A program made the position numbers and the translations under genes. The notes below the pieces were generated by a model. It was given only the letters and a program-made list of their open reading frames with translations. It had not been told where the DNA came from and made no database searches. Shown here in pieces: positions 16,798 through 26,314 of a stretch of 64,000 nucleotides of DNA. Source of the DNA: Mesorhizobium sp. B2-1-8 (GTDB taxonomy: Bacteria; Pseudomonadota; Alphaproteobacteria; Rhizobiales; Rhizobiaceae); the NCBI RefSeq assembly GCF_006442545.2, contig NZ_CP083952.1, positions 1,116,001-1,180,000 on the forward strand, in the 5' to 3' direction. Position 1 is the first letter of the stretch; every line of letters starts with the position of its first letter.

Positions 16798-18081
16798 TTG
16801 ACGCGTAAAGCGAGCCCGACCATCGCGCTGTTTCCCGAAGCCAGTTTCGGGGCGGCGTTGAATTGCGTCGGCATTGCCCAGGCGCTGCGCGCGAAGGGCG
16901 CACGGCCGGTCTTCATCTGCCATGCCGGGTTTTCCGGTGTCTTTGCCGACTACGGTTTCCAGGAATATCAGTTGCCGACCGAGGAGCCGCTGAGCGACAG
17001 CGAGCGCCAGAGCTACTGGCAGGCCTTCGTGCGCCGGCATCTGCCGCATTTCAGGCTGAGCCCGATCGACCAGCTCGAAACCTATGTCGCGCCGACCTGG
17101 CAGGCGATCGTCGACACGGCGGTCAATGCCGAGGCGGCGCTCCGCCAATTGTTGGCGCGGCTGAAGCCCGACGCGGTGGTGCTCGACAACGTCATCATGT
17201 TCCCGGCGATAGCAGCGGCCGGATGCCCGTGGGTGCGCGTCGTTTCCTGCGCCGAGACGGAGCTGCCCGATGCCGAAGTGCCGCCCTATCTGTCCGGGCT
17301 TGCCGCCGATGATCCGCAACGCGGGGCGTTCGAAGCCCGCTATCTCGCGGCTTCGGCTCCGGCGCATGACCGCTTCAACCGTTTTCGTGCGGATTGCGGC
17401 CTGGCGCCATTGCCGAAAGGCCTGTTCCTCGAAGCCTCGCCCGACCTCAATCTGCTCTTGACGCCGACGATCGTGCGCCGCGAGCGCGCCGAACCGCTCG
17501 ACCCCGATCGCTTCGTCTATCTCGAAGGTTGCGTGCGCTCGGAAGGGCCGTTCGAGGTGCCGGTTTTTCCACGCAATGGCGGGCCGCTGGTCTATGTCAG
17601 CTTCGGCAGTCTCGGCGCCATGGATGTCGGCCTGATCGAGCGCATGCTTGCCGTCTTCGACCGGCTGCCGGCCCGCTTCATCGTCAATGTCGGTGGCCTG
17701 CGCGATGCCTACCGCGCGGTGCCCGACAATGTCTATCTCGACGCCTGGTTTCCGCAGCCCTCCGTGGTGGCGAAGTCGGACCTGTTCATCCACCACGGCG
17801 GCAACAACAGTTTTTGCGAGGCGCTGCGCTTCGGCGTGCCGTCGCTGATCATGCCCTATTGCTGGGACGGACACGACAATGCGCAACGCGCCGGAGAGAC
17901 CGGCGTAGGCGACCATATGGGCCGTGACGGCTGGACCGAAGGAGGATTGGAGAGAGCCATTCTCGGCCTGCTGGCCGATGACGCCATGCGCGCCCGCCTC
18001 AGGGACAATGCAGCCGAGATGGCGCTGAAACCCGGAACGGACGTGGCCGCGCAAGCCATTCTCTCCCTGATACGGACATGA
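16798..18081 (+). CDS. UDP-glycosyltransferase-like protein (MGT/GT1 type), copy 2
   Basis: 427 aa, starting at TTG 16798 with AGAGGA eight bases upstream. It aligns along its whole length with the protein at 10225: TIALFPEASFGAALNCVGIA, LVYVSFGSLGAMD, WFPQPSVV, FIHHGGNNSFCEALRFG and MPYCWDGHDNA. The gene overlaps the next one, a glutamine-synthetase-like ligase, by 4 bp (ATGA at 18078). Tight coupling to a ligase and an oxidase argues for a role in the same pathway, perhaps glycosylating the amine substrate or a glutamyl conjugate; that is inference. Confidence 0.85.
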   Translation: MTRKASPTIALFPEASFGAALNCVGIAQALRAKGARPVFICHAGFSGVFADYGFQEYQLPTEEPLSDSERQSYWQAFVRRHLPHFRLSPIDQLETYVAPTWQAIVDTAVNAEAALRQLLARLKPDAVVLDNVIMFPAIAAAGCPWVRVVSCAETELPDAEVPPYLSGLAADDPQRGAFEARYLAASAPAHDRFNRFRADCGLAPLPKGLFLEASPDLNLLLTPTIVRRERAEPLDPDRFVYLEGCVRSEGPFEVPVFPRNGGPLVYVSFGSLGAMDVGLIERMLAVFDRLPARFIVNVGGLRDAYRAVPDNVYLDAWFPQPSVVAKSDLFIHHGGNNSFCEALRFGVPSLIMPYCWDGHDNAQRAGETGVGDHMGRDGWTEGGLERAILGLLADDAMRARLRDNAAEMALKPGTDVAAQAILSLIRT

Positions 18082-19457
18082 ACGAAATGCTCGACAAGAA
18101 CACGAATACCGCAATCGCCGACCCCAAGGCCTGGCTCATGCAGCATGGCATCAGCGAAGTCGAATGCCTGGTGCCCGACATGAACGGCGTGCTGCGCGGC
18201 AAGGCGCTGCCGACCGCCAAGTTCCTCAAGGCGCTGGAAGACCGTGCGCTCTATCTGCCGAGCAGCGCCTTCCTGGTCAGCATCGACGGCCGCTATTCCG
18301 GGTCCATCGACGAGGGTTTTGCCTATTCGGACCCCGACATGCGCATGGTGCCCGATGTCTCGACGCTGTGCCTGGCGCGGGGTGCGGGGGCAGGCAAGGC
18401 CTATGTCTTTGCCGACGCGTTCCACATGGACGGCAGGCCATGGATGGCCTCGCCGCGCCATGTGCTGCGCGCCGCGCTCGATCTCTATCGCCAGCGCGGC
18501 TGGCGCGCGGTGGTGGCGCCGGAGCTTGAATTCTATCTCACCGCGCCCAACCCGGATCCGGACAGACCGCTGACCGCACCGGTCGGCGCCAATGGCCGCA
18601 CTGAAACCGTGCAGCATCCCTATGACATGGCCGCGCTGGAAGAATTCGAGCCGGTGATCCGCCGCGTCTACGAACATGCCGCCGCCGCCGGCCTGCCACT
18701 CGACACGCTGATCCATGAATCGGGCACCGCGCAGCTGGAAATCAACCTGCTGCATGGCGACGCGCTGCCGCTGGCCGACCAGGTGCTTTTGTTCAAGCGG
18801 TTTACGCGGCAGGCCGCGCAGCAATGCGGCATGCATGCGACCTTCATGGCCAAACCGATCGCGGCCCAGGCCGGCAGCTCGATGCATCTGCACATGTCCG
18901 TCGTCGACGAAGCCGGCAACGCGCTTTTCGCCAGCAGCGACGACGCCGACACCGGGATGTTCGGCCATTTCATCGGCGGCCTGCAGAAGTATATTCCCGA
19001 AATCATGCCGCTGTTCGCGCCCAACGTGAACTCGTTCCGCCGCATCCGGCCCAACCACAGCGCGCCGGCCAACATCGAGTGGTCGCATGACAACCGCTCC
19101 TGCGGCCTGCGCGTACCGGCCGGCGGACGCGCGGCAAGGCGGGTCGAGAACCGGTTGCCGGGCGCCGATTGCAATCCCTATCTGGCGATCGCCGGCTCGC
19201 TGCTTGCCGGCTATCTCGGCGTCGAGCAGAAGCTGGCGCGCTCGGCCGAGGCGTCGGGCAATGCCTACAAGATCAAGAGCACGCTGCCGAAGACCATGGA
19301 GGAAGCGCTCGACCGCTTCACCGCCTGCGGCCCGGTGCGGGAATTGCTGGGCGAGGATTTCTTCCAGACCTATCTGCGCGTCAAGAGCGTCGAGCTCGAC
19401 CTGTTCCAGAGCGTGGTGACGAGCTGGGAACGCGACCATCTGCTCTTGAAGGTGTGA
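18078..19457 (+). CDS. Glutamine synthetase family protein, gamma-glutamylamine synthetase (PuuA) type
   Basis: 459 aa, matching class I-like GS homologues that attach glutamate to amines with ATP. Visible metal/ATP site pieces: PELEFYL (residues 148-154), ESGTAQLEINL (214-224), GSSMHLHMSV (266-275), and NSFRRIRP further on. Unlike housekeeping GlnA there is no adenylylation-site region that I recognise, and the setting (amine importer, FAD oxidase, aldehyde dehydrogenase) fits a PuuA-like gamma-glutamylamine ligase. Substrate could be putrescine, another polyamine, ethanolamine or an unusual amine. Ends 2 bp before the oxidase gene. Confidence 0.85.
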   Translation: MNEMLDKNTNTAIADPKAWLMQHGISEVECLVPDMNGVLRGKALPTAKFLKALEDRALYLPSSAFLVSIDGRYSGSIDEGFAYSDPDMRMVPDVSTLCLARGAGAGKAYVFADAFHMDGRPWMASPRHVLRAALDLYRQRGWRAVVAPELEFYLTAPNPDPDRPLTAPVGANGRTETVQHPYDMAALEEFEPVIRRVYEHAAAAGLPLDTLIHESGTAQLEINLLHGDALPLADQVLLFKRFTRQAAQQCGMHATFMAKPIAAQAGSSMHLHMSVVDEAGNALFASSDDADTGMFGHFIGGLQKYIPEIMPLFAPNVNSFRRIRPNHSAPANIEWSHDNRSCGLRVPAGGRAARRVENRLPGADCNPYLAIAGSLLAGYLGVEQKLARSAEASGNAYKIKSTLPKTMEEALDRFTACGPVRELLGEDFFQTYLRVKSVELDLFQSVVTSWERDHLLLKV

Positions 19458-19459
19458 TC

Positions 19460-20758
19460 ATGGCATCTTCGACGGGTTTCAATTCCGGTCTCGATATCGG
19501 CAAATCCTATTATGTCGCCACCGCCAATCCGGCGCCGGACCATCCGGCGCTTGCCGGCGATGTCGATGCCGACCTGGTCGTCGTCGGCGGCGGCTGCACC
19601 GGCCTGTCGGCCGCGCTTCACGCCACCGAGCGCGGGCTGAAGGTGGTGCTGCTCGAAGGCGGCAGGATCGGCTGGGGTGCATCGGGCCGCAATGGCGGCC
19701 AGATGATCCCCGGCCTGCGCAAGGGCGCCAAGGGTCTGGTCAAGCTCTACGGACCCGAGCAGGCCAAGGTGCTGTTCGACCTCGCCTTCGAGGCGCGCGG
19801 GCTGGTGCTCGACATCATCAAGCGTAACGCCATCGATTGCGATCTCAGGCTGACCGGCCATCTGGTCGGCGCGGTCAATGGCTCCGACCTCAGGGATCTG
19901 GAAGAGGAGGCCAAGTGCCTCGAGAGCGTGATGAAATTCCGCGAGGTCGAGATTCTCTCGGCGGCAGAGGCTCGGGCCAAGGTCGACACGCTCTATCACG
20001 GCGCGATGTATGAACCGCTCGGCGGCCACATGCATCCGTTGAACTACACGCTCGGGCTTGCCCGCGCGGCCGTCGCTGCCGGCGTCACCATCCACGAGAA
20101 TTCAGTGGCGGTGAAGCTGGAGCGCGAGCCCTCGATCCGCATCTCGACGGCAAAGGGATCGGTACGGGCCAGACATGTCGTGCTGGCGGGCGATGCGCTG
20201 CTCAACGGGCTGGAGCCGCGCGTCAACAGCCGCATCATGCCGGTCGGCAACTATATCGTCGCCACCGAGCCGCTGGAGGGCGCTCGCAACGTCATCCCGG
20301 CCAATGTCGCGGTGTCCGACACACGCTTCGTCGTCAATTATTACAGGATGTCGGCGGATGGACGCCTGCTGTTCGGCGGCGGCGAGCGCTACACGCCGTC
20401 ACCGCCGGCCGACATCGCTGGCTTCGTGCGGCCGCACATGGAAGGCACCTTCCCGCAGCTCAAGGGATGCCGCATCGACCATGCCTGGGGCGGACTGGTG
20501 TCGGTGACGACGTCGCGGCTGCCGCATGTCGGGCACTATGGTGAGGTCTATTTCGCACATGGCTATTCCGGCAAGGGCGTCATCCTGTCGACGCTGTCGG
20601 GCAAGCTGCTGGCCGAAGCGATCACCGGCGATGCCTCGCGGCTCGACTTGTTCTCGACACTAAGTCCGATGCCGTTCCCGGGTGGGACGGCCTTGCGCGG
20701 GCCGCTCTATGTGCTGGGGATGCTGTGGTACGCGATGCGGGACCGGATTAAGCATTGA
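19460..20758 (+). CDS. FAD-dependent oxidoreductase, gamma-glutamylputrescine oxidase (PuuB) type
   Basis: 432 aa of the DAO family. The dinucleotide-binding motif is VVGGGCTGLSAA (residues 41-52) with Glu66 ending the second strand, followed by WGASGRNGGQ (72-81), which is typical of PuuB-like enzymes. A C-terminal HAWGGLVSVTTSRLPHVG segment also fits. It would oxidise the gamma-glutamylated amine to an aldehyde, handing it to the aldehyde dehydrogenase at 7376. Last gene of the plus-strand arm; a family A repeat follows 31 bp after the stop. Confidence 0.85.
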   Translation: MASSTGFNSGLDIGKSYYVATANPAPDHPALAGDVDADLVVVGGGCTGLSAALHATERGLKVVLLEGGRIGWGASGRNGGQMIPGLRKGAKGLVKLYGPEQAKVLFDLAFEARGLVLDIIKRNAIDCDLRLTGHLVGAVNGSDLRDLEEEAKCLESVMKFREVEILSAAEARAKVDTLYHGAMYEPLGGHMHPLNYTLGLARAAVAAGVTIHENSVAVKLEREPSIRISTAKGSVRARHVVLAGDALLNGLEPRVNSRIMPVGNYIVATEPLEGARNVIPANVAVSDTRFVVNYYRMSADGRLLFGGGERYTPSPPADIAGFVRPHMEGTFPQLKGCRIDHAWGGLVSVTTSRLPHVGHYGEVYFAHGYSGKGVILSTLSGKLLAEAITGDASRLDLFSTLSPMPFPGGTALRGPLYVLGMLWYAMRDRIKH

Positions 20759-20789
20759 GGAGGCTAATGATCAGAGGCTGGCGGGCCGG

Positions 20790-20947
20790 CGCCCCCCTCT
20801 GTCCTGCCGGACATCTCCCCCTCAAGGGGGGAGATTGGCAGTTTTTGCGCCTCGCATTTCTTGCAACGTTGGAATTTGGCGAAAGCCGACGCGACATCCG
20901 ATCTCCCCCCTTGAGGGGGAGATGCCCGGCAGGGCAGAGGGGGGCGC
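20790..20947. repeat. Palindromic intergenic repeat, family A, full copy
   Basis: Same architecture as the copy at 10043, with the right arm carrying GATGCCCGGCAGGGCAGAG instead of GATGTCCGGCAGGACAGAG. It separates the ends of two convergent genes (FAD oxidase and IclR regulator), so its hairpins could serve as a two-way terminator. Confidence 0.85.
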
Positions 20948-20981
20948 TGTCCCGCCGACTTGGGAAGTCTAACAAGGCCCC

Positions 20982-21767
20982 TTAAACCACAAAGAAATCC
21001 TCGACACGCTGCCTGGCCTCAAGCAGCGCAGGCAAAATCTCCCGCTCCATCTCCGCGACGGAAAACCGTGCCGACTGGGTCGAGACATTGATCGCCGCGA
21101 CCGTGCGTCCAGCCTTGTCGCGGATCGGCACGGCGATCGAGCGCAGGCCGAGTTCCAGTTCTTCGTCGACGACGGCGAAGCCATCCGTTCCAGCCTTGCC
21201 GATGGCCTCTGCGAGCAATGACCTGTCGGTGATCGTCTTCGGCGTCCGGCTTTCGATGGTTGCGCGGCTAAGAAAGGCGTCCAATTCCGCTGGTGTCAGC
21301 CCAGCCAGCAGCATCCGCCCCATCGAGGTGCAATAGGCGGGCAGTCTGGTGCCGACGTCGAGCGACACGCTCAAGATGCGCCGCCCGGGAATGCGAGCGA
21401 CATAGACGACATCCTCGCCCGACAGGATCGCCGCCGAACAGGCCTCGTTCAACTGCGCCGCCACCGCGCGCATGATGGGCGCGGCGAAGGTCCATAGGGA
21501 AGTGCCGGCGAGCCAAATTCGGGCAACGCTCAGCAGGCGCGGCGAGAGTGAAAACACACGGGCCGACTGGGTGGCATAGCCGGTGGCAACCAGAGTGAGA
21601 AGGAAGCGCCGGGCACCGGCGCGGGTCAGACCCGCTTCCTCGGCCATCTCCGTCAGCGTCATGCCCGAGGGGTGCCGGGCCAGGATCTCCATCACGGCAA
21701 GACCGCGCTCGAGCGAACCGACGTGATCATGGGAAACGGTCTCTTCGTCCATCTCGTCCTCTGACAA
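20982..21767 (-). CDS. IclR family regulator (PcaR/PobR type)
   Basis: 261 aa. An N-terminal winged helix (residues about 15-75: [33 protein letters not shown]) is joined to an IclR effector domain ([38 protein letters not shown]). The RxFLLTL and [10 protein letters not shown] signatures are usual in the PcaR/PcaU/PobR group that senses protocatechuate or beta-ketoadipate. It is divergent from pcaIJF, whose promoter carries a matching palindrome at 21833. Likely activator of the pca genes by 3-oxoadipate. Confidence 0.85.
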   Translation of the reverse strand: MSEDEMDEETVSHDHVGSLERGLAVMEILARHPSGMTLTEMAEEAGLTRAGARRFLLTLVATGYATQSARVFSLSPRLLSVARIWLAGTSLWTFAAPIMRAVAAQLNEACSAAILSGEDVVYVARIPGRRILSVSLDVGTRLPAYCTSMGRMLLAGLTPAELDAFLSRATIESRTPKTITDRSLLAEAIGKAGTDGFAVVDEELELGLRSIAVPIRDKAGRTVAAINVSTQSARFSVAEMEREILPALLEARQRVEDFFVV

Positions 21768-21832
21768 AGCGATTTCGCCAGCATTGACTCCGCCTGGAAG
21801 CAGGTGCAGAAAGTATCACATGCAATACTTAT

Positions 21833-21847
21833 GTTCGCAATACGAAC
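21833..21847. promoter_or_regulatory. Putative PcaR-type operator upstream of pcaI
   Basis: A perfect inverted repeat GTTCG-CAATA-CGAAC lies 24 bp before the pcaI start. It closely resembles the PcaR site I recall from Pseudomonas, which has GTTCG and a 5-bp AT-rich centre. Location between divergent iclR-type and pca genes supports it. Confidence 0.6.
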
Positions 21848-21871
21848 TTTTTGAATCATGGGGCCGCCGCT

Positions 21872-22729
21872 ATGGTCAAGTTCCTGCCGCTCAAACAGGC
21901 CGTGGCCGAGAATCTGGGCAATGGCGACTCCGTCGCCTTCGAAGGCTTCACCCATCTGATCCCGACAGCCGCCGCGCATGAGGCGATCCGCCAGGGGTTT
22001 CGCGACCTGACCCTGATCCGCATGACGCCCGACCTGATCTATGACCAGATGATCGGCATGGGCATGGCGAAGAAGATCGTCTTTTCCTATGTCGGCAACC
22101 CCGGCGTCGGCCTCCTGCGGCGCGCCCGCGATGCGATCGAGAACGGCTTCCCCCGGTCGATCGAGGTCGAGGAGCATAGCCATGCCGGCATGGCCAATGC
22201 CTATGAGGCGGGCGCGGCGGGCCTGCCTTGCGCTGTCTTCCGCGGCTATCGCGGCGCCGGGCTGGCTGACGTCAATCCAAACATCAAGTCGGTCACCTGT
22301 CCGTTTACCGGCGAGGTGCTGGCGGCTGTCCCTTCGATCCGACCCGACGTCACCTTCATCCATGCGCAGAAGGCCGACAGAAAAGGCAATGTGCTGGTCG
22401 AGGGCATCATCGGCATCCAGAAGGAAGCGGTGCTGGCGGCCAGGCGCGCGGTGGTGACGGTGGAGGAAGTGGTCGACAATTTCGACGACCTGCACCCGAA
22501 CCTGACAGTGCTGCCGCGCTGGACCCTTTCGGCGATTTCGGTCGTGCCGGGCGGTTCGCACCCCTCCTACGCGCATGGTTACTATGCGCGTGACAATGCG
22601 GCTTATCTGGAATGGGACGAGATCGCCGCCGACCGGGAAAAATTCCAGGCGTGGATGCAGGCGCACGTCATCGAAAGAACCGCCGACGATTTCGCGGCCC
22701 GCGTCGAGCATCTGAGGAAAGCGGCATGA
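21872..22729 (+). CDS. pcaI: 3-oxoadipate CoA-transferase subunit A
   Basis: 285 aa alpha subunit of a class I CoA-transferase. The N-terminal FEGFTHLIPTAAAHEAIRQG and the middle SVTCPFTGEVLAAVP are typical of the longer PcaI/CatI form (about 280 aa) rather than the 230-aa enteric form. It pairs with PcaJ to move CoA from succinyl-CoA to 3-oxoadipate. ATG 21872 is preferred over the TTG at 21851 because homologues start MVKFLPL or similar; the evidence for this is by eye. Overlaps pcaJ by 4 bp. Confidence 0.85.
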   Translation: MVKFLPLKQAVAENLGNGDSVAFEGFTHLIPTAAAHEAIRQGFRDLTLIRMTPDLIYDQMIGMGMAKKIVFSYVGNPGVGLLRRARDAIENGFPRSIEVEEHSHAGMANAYEAGAAGLPCAVFRGYRGAGLADVNPNIKSVTCPFTGEVLAAVPSIRPDVTFIHAQKADRKGNVLVEGIIGIQKEAVLAARRAVVTVEEVVDNFDDLHPNLTVLPRWTLSAISVVPGGSHPSYAHGYYARDNAAYLEWDEIAADREKFQAWMQAHVIERTADDFAARVEHLRKAA

Positions 22730-23520
22730 GCGAGCTCGCCTTTACACCCACCGAGATGATGACGATCGCGGCCAGCCGTGCGTTGAAGAACGACGATGTC
22801 TGCTTCGTCGGCATCGGCGCGCCATCGGCCGCCTGCAACATCGCGCGGCTGACGCATGCGCCCGACATCACGCTGATCTACGAGAGCGGCACGATCGGCA
22901 CCGCGCCCGACGTGCTGCCGCTGTCGATCGGCGACGGCGAATTGTGTGAGACCGCGGTCACCACTGTCGCGGTGCCGGAGATGTTCCGCTACTGGCTGCA
23001 AGGCGGCCGCATCTCGATCGGCTTCCTCGGCGCGGCACAGCTCGACAAGTTCGGCAACATCAACACCACGGTCATCGGCGACTATTTCCATCCCAAGACA
23101 AGGTTGCCAGGCGGTGGCGGCGCTCCCGAAATCGCGACATCGTCGAAGGAGGTCTATATCACCATGGCGCAGACCAAGCGCGGCATGGTCGAAAAGATCG
23201 ACTTCTTCACCTCCTTCGGCCATGGCGAGGGCGGCGATCATCGCAAGCGGCTTGGCATCGACACCGCTGGCCCGACATTGCTGATCACCGATCTCGCCGT
23301 CTGGAAGCCGGATCCGGTGACCAAGGAATTCACCGTGGTGTCGCTGCATCCCGGCGTTACGCGTGAGCAGGTGCAGGACACTTGTGGCTGGGTCGTAAAA
23401 TTCGCCGAGGCCCTTGACGAGACGCCGGCGCCGACGGAACTCGAACTGAAGACATTGCGCGACCTGCAGGCCCGCACCAAGGCGGCGCATGAGGGGACCG
23501 GAAAAGGGAAAGCAGCCTGA
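22726..23520 (+). CDS. pcaJ: 3-oxoadipate CoA-transferase subunit B
   Basis: 264 aa beta subunit. The catalytic glutamate that forms the CoA thioester is visible as Glu53 in LIYESGTIG. The rest (GFLGAAQLDKFGNINTTVIG, RLPGGGGAPEIA) is diagnostic of the family. The ATGA overlap with pcaI and a 1-bp gap to pcaF show one transcription unit, pcaI-pcaJ-pcaF. Confidence 0.88.
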   Translation: MSELAFTPTEMMTIAASRALKNDDVCFVGIGAPSAACNIARLTHAPDITLIYESGTIGTAPDVLPLSIGDGELCETAVTTVAVPEMFRYWLQGGRISIGFLGAAQLDKFGNINTTVIGDYFHPKTRLPGGGGAPEIATSSKEVYITMAQTKRGMVEKIDFFTSFGHGEGGDHRKRLGIDTAGPTLLITDLAVWKPDPVTKEFTVVSLHPGVTREQVQDTCGWVVKFAEALDETPAPTELELKTLRDLQARTKAAHEGTGKGKAA

Positions 23521-23521
23521 C

Positions 23522-24727
<1,206 letters not shown>

Positions 24728-24762
24728 GCAAATCGCTTCAGGTAACCCTGTCGAAGCCGGCG

Positions 24763-24937
24763 CCGCCCCTCATCGCCCTGCCGGGCACTTCTCCCCGTAT
24801 AGTGACGGGGAGAAGGGGGCTGGCCGCAGGCTGGCGCTTTTCCTGCAACGCCGACAATTGGCGAAACCATCCATGACAGCACCCCTCTCCCCGTCACTAT
24901 ACGGGGAGAGGGTGCTGGCAGGCAGGTGAGGGGCAGC
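24763..24937. repeat. Palindromic intergenic repeat, family B, full copy with outer arms
   Basis: Left arm has CTCCCCGTATAGTGACGGGGAG, right arm CTCCCCGTCACTATACGGGGAG (each longer than 20 when extended), with outer GCCCCTCATC / GGTGAGGGGC ends and a central CAATTGGCGAAA. In this copy a further inverted pair, AATCGCTTCAGGT (24731-24743) and ACCTGAAGCGATT (24940-24952), lies outside the element. Other copies: 27860 and 40771. Confidence 0.8.
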
Positions 24938-25003
24938 GGAACCTGAAGCGATTGGCCTGTGGTTGCCCCTCCTTGAATAATGGCAGCGGCACGCTTCGCC
25001 AAA

Positions 25004-25021
25004 TTTGACCATGTGGACAAA
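25004..25021. promoter_or_regulatory. Putative operator upstream of the BMP/nucleoside-type importer
   Basis: TTTGACC-ATGT-GGACAAA is an 18-bp dyad with one mismatch, 82 bp before the binding-protein gene. It has the size and symmetry of a GntR- or LacI-type operator. No regulator gene is adjacent, so the cognate protein is unknown. The 81 bp that follow contain two further hairpins but no riboswitch I recognise. Confidence 0.35.
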
Positions 25022-25102
25022 AGTCCGGACCCGTTCCATAGTTCCCCGTCTGATTTTTGGAACGGCCGGCTCGACACGGCCGTCGAACAGAGGGGCACTT
25101 CA

Positions 25103-26134
25103 ATGGAAAACCGGAACAACAAATCTCCTTCGATGCGCGCGGGCCTGTCGCGACGCAATGTGCTGGAGCTGGGCGGGCTTGGCCTGGCCGCAGCGATGCT
25201 GCCAGGTGCGGCCTTCGCGGCCGGCAAAAAACTGAAGGTCGCGGCGATCTTCGCCACGCCGATCGAGGAACCCTGGGACAACCAGATCCACGTCGCGCTG
25301 CAGAAGGCCGAGAAGGAACTGGGCATCGAATACAAATGGTCCGAGAAGGTGCAGACCGCCGACTTCAGCCGCGTCATGCGCGAATATGCGCAGGGCGGCT
25401 ATCAACTGGTGCTGGGCGACGCCTTCGCCGCCGAGCGCGAATCGCGCCGCACCGCCAAGCAGTTCCCCAAGACAGCCTGGCTGTTCGGGTCGGGCGCCGG
25501 GCCGGCCGAACCCAATTTCGGCGTCTTCGACAACTGGATCCATGAGCCCGCTTATCTCTCCGGCATGATCGCCGGCAAGATGTCGAAGTCGGGCACGGTC
25601 GGCGCGGTGGCGGCGATGGGCATTCCGGAAGTGAACCGGCTGGTCAACGCCTTCTTTGCCGGCGCCAAGGAGGTCAATCCGAACGTCAAGAAGAAGGTCG
25701 CCTTCATCGGCTCCTTCTTCGATCCGCCAAAAGCCAAGGAAGCCGCTGTCGCGCAGATCGATGCCGGCGTCGATGTCATCTACGCCGAGCGCTTCGGCGT
25801 CATCGAGGCGGCGGTGGAGAAGAAGATTTTTGCCATCTCCAACATGTCCGACCAGTCGAGCCTCGGCCCCGACACGGTCATCACCGGCCCGGTCTGGGAC
25901 ATGTACCCGACGGTCGAGCAGGCGATCAAGCTGGTCAAGGCCGGCGTCTATACCGCGCAGGATTACGGCGATTTCTCGCGCATGGCCAAGGGTGGCTCCT
26001 ATCTGGCGCCCTTCCACAAGTTCGACAAGACCTTGCCCGCCGAGGTCAAGGATCTGGTCGAGAAGAAGAAGGCCGAGATCCTGGAAGGCAATTTCCGGGT
26101 GGATGTGGACGAGAACACGCCGGTTTCGGATTGA
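25103..26134 (+). CDS. BMP family ABC transporter substrate-binding protein (nucleoside type), Tat signal
   Basis: 343 aa. The leader has a twin-arginine motif (LSRRNVLELGG) and an AFAAG cleavage-like site, so Tat export is likely. The mature part KLKVAAIFATPIEEPWDNQI and DNWIHEPAYLSGMIAGKMSK identify the BMP/Med/PnrA family, which binds purine nucleosides or related compounds. ATG 25103 is used; the upstream frame is a by-product of the repeat region. First gene of a four-gene importer: binding protein, double ATPase, two permeases. Confidence 0.87.
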   Translation: MENRNNKSPSMRAGLSRRNVLELGGLGLAAAMLPGAAFAAGKKLKVAAIFATPIEEPWDNQIHVALQKAEKELGIEYKWSEKVQTADFSRVMREYAQGGYQLVLGDAFAAERESRRTAKQFPKTAWLFGSGAGPAEPNFGVFDNWIHEPAYLSGMIAGKMSKSGTVGAVAAMGIPEVNRLVNAFFAGAKEVNPNVKKKVAFIGSFFDPPKAKEAAVAQIDAGVDVIYAERFGVIEAAVEKKIFAISNMSDQSSLGPDTVITGPVWDMYPTVEQAIKLVKAGVYTAQDYGDFSRMAKGGSYLAPFHKFDKTLPAEVKDLVEKKKAEILEGNFRVDVDENTPVSD

Positions 26135-26142
26135 GTTTCTTT

Positions 26143-26272
26143 ACCCTCGCTCTTGTGGGGAGGGTCGATCCGCGAAGCGGAGCGGGGTGGGGGTCGGCGC
26201 CGCACCCCACCCTGTCTTGCGATCTCCGTTTCGCTGCGATTGTAAGCCGGCCCTTCCCACAAGGGGGAGGGT
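26143..26272. repeat. Palindromic intergenic repeat, family C
   Basis: About 130 bp with imperfect 24-bp arms: ACCCTCGCTCTTGTGGGGAG at 26143 onward and the near reverse complement ending AAGGGGGAGGGT at 26272. The middle includes CCGCGAAGCGGAGCGGGGTGG. It separates the binding-protein gene from the ATPase gene of the same importer. Confidence 0.65.
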
Positions 26273-26314
26273 GAAGAGCGGCGTCAACGCCATCCATCAG
26301 GAGCATCCTCGCCC

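Noticed and set aside
24938..25102. Purine or other riboswitch before the nucleoside-type importer
   Set aside because: Hairpins are present but I could not find the conserved three-way-junction sequence of any riboswitch class I know.
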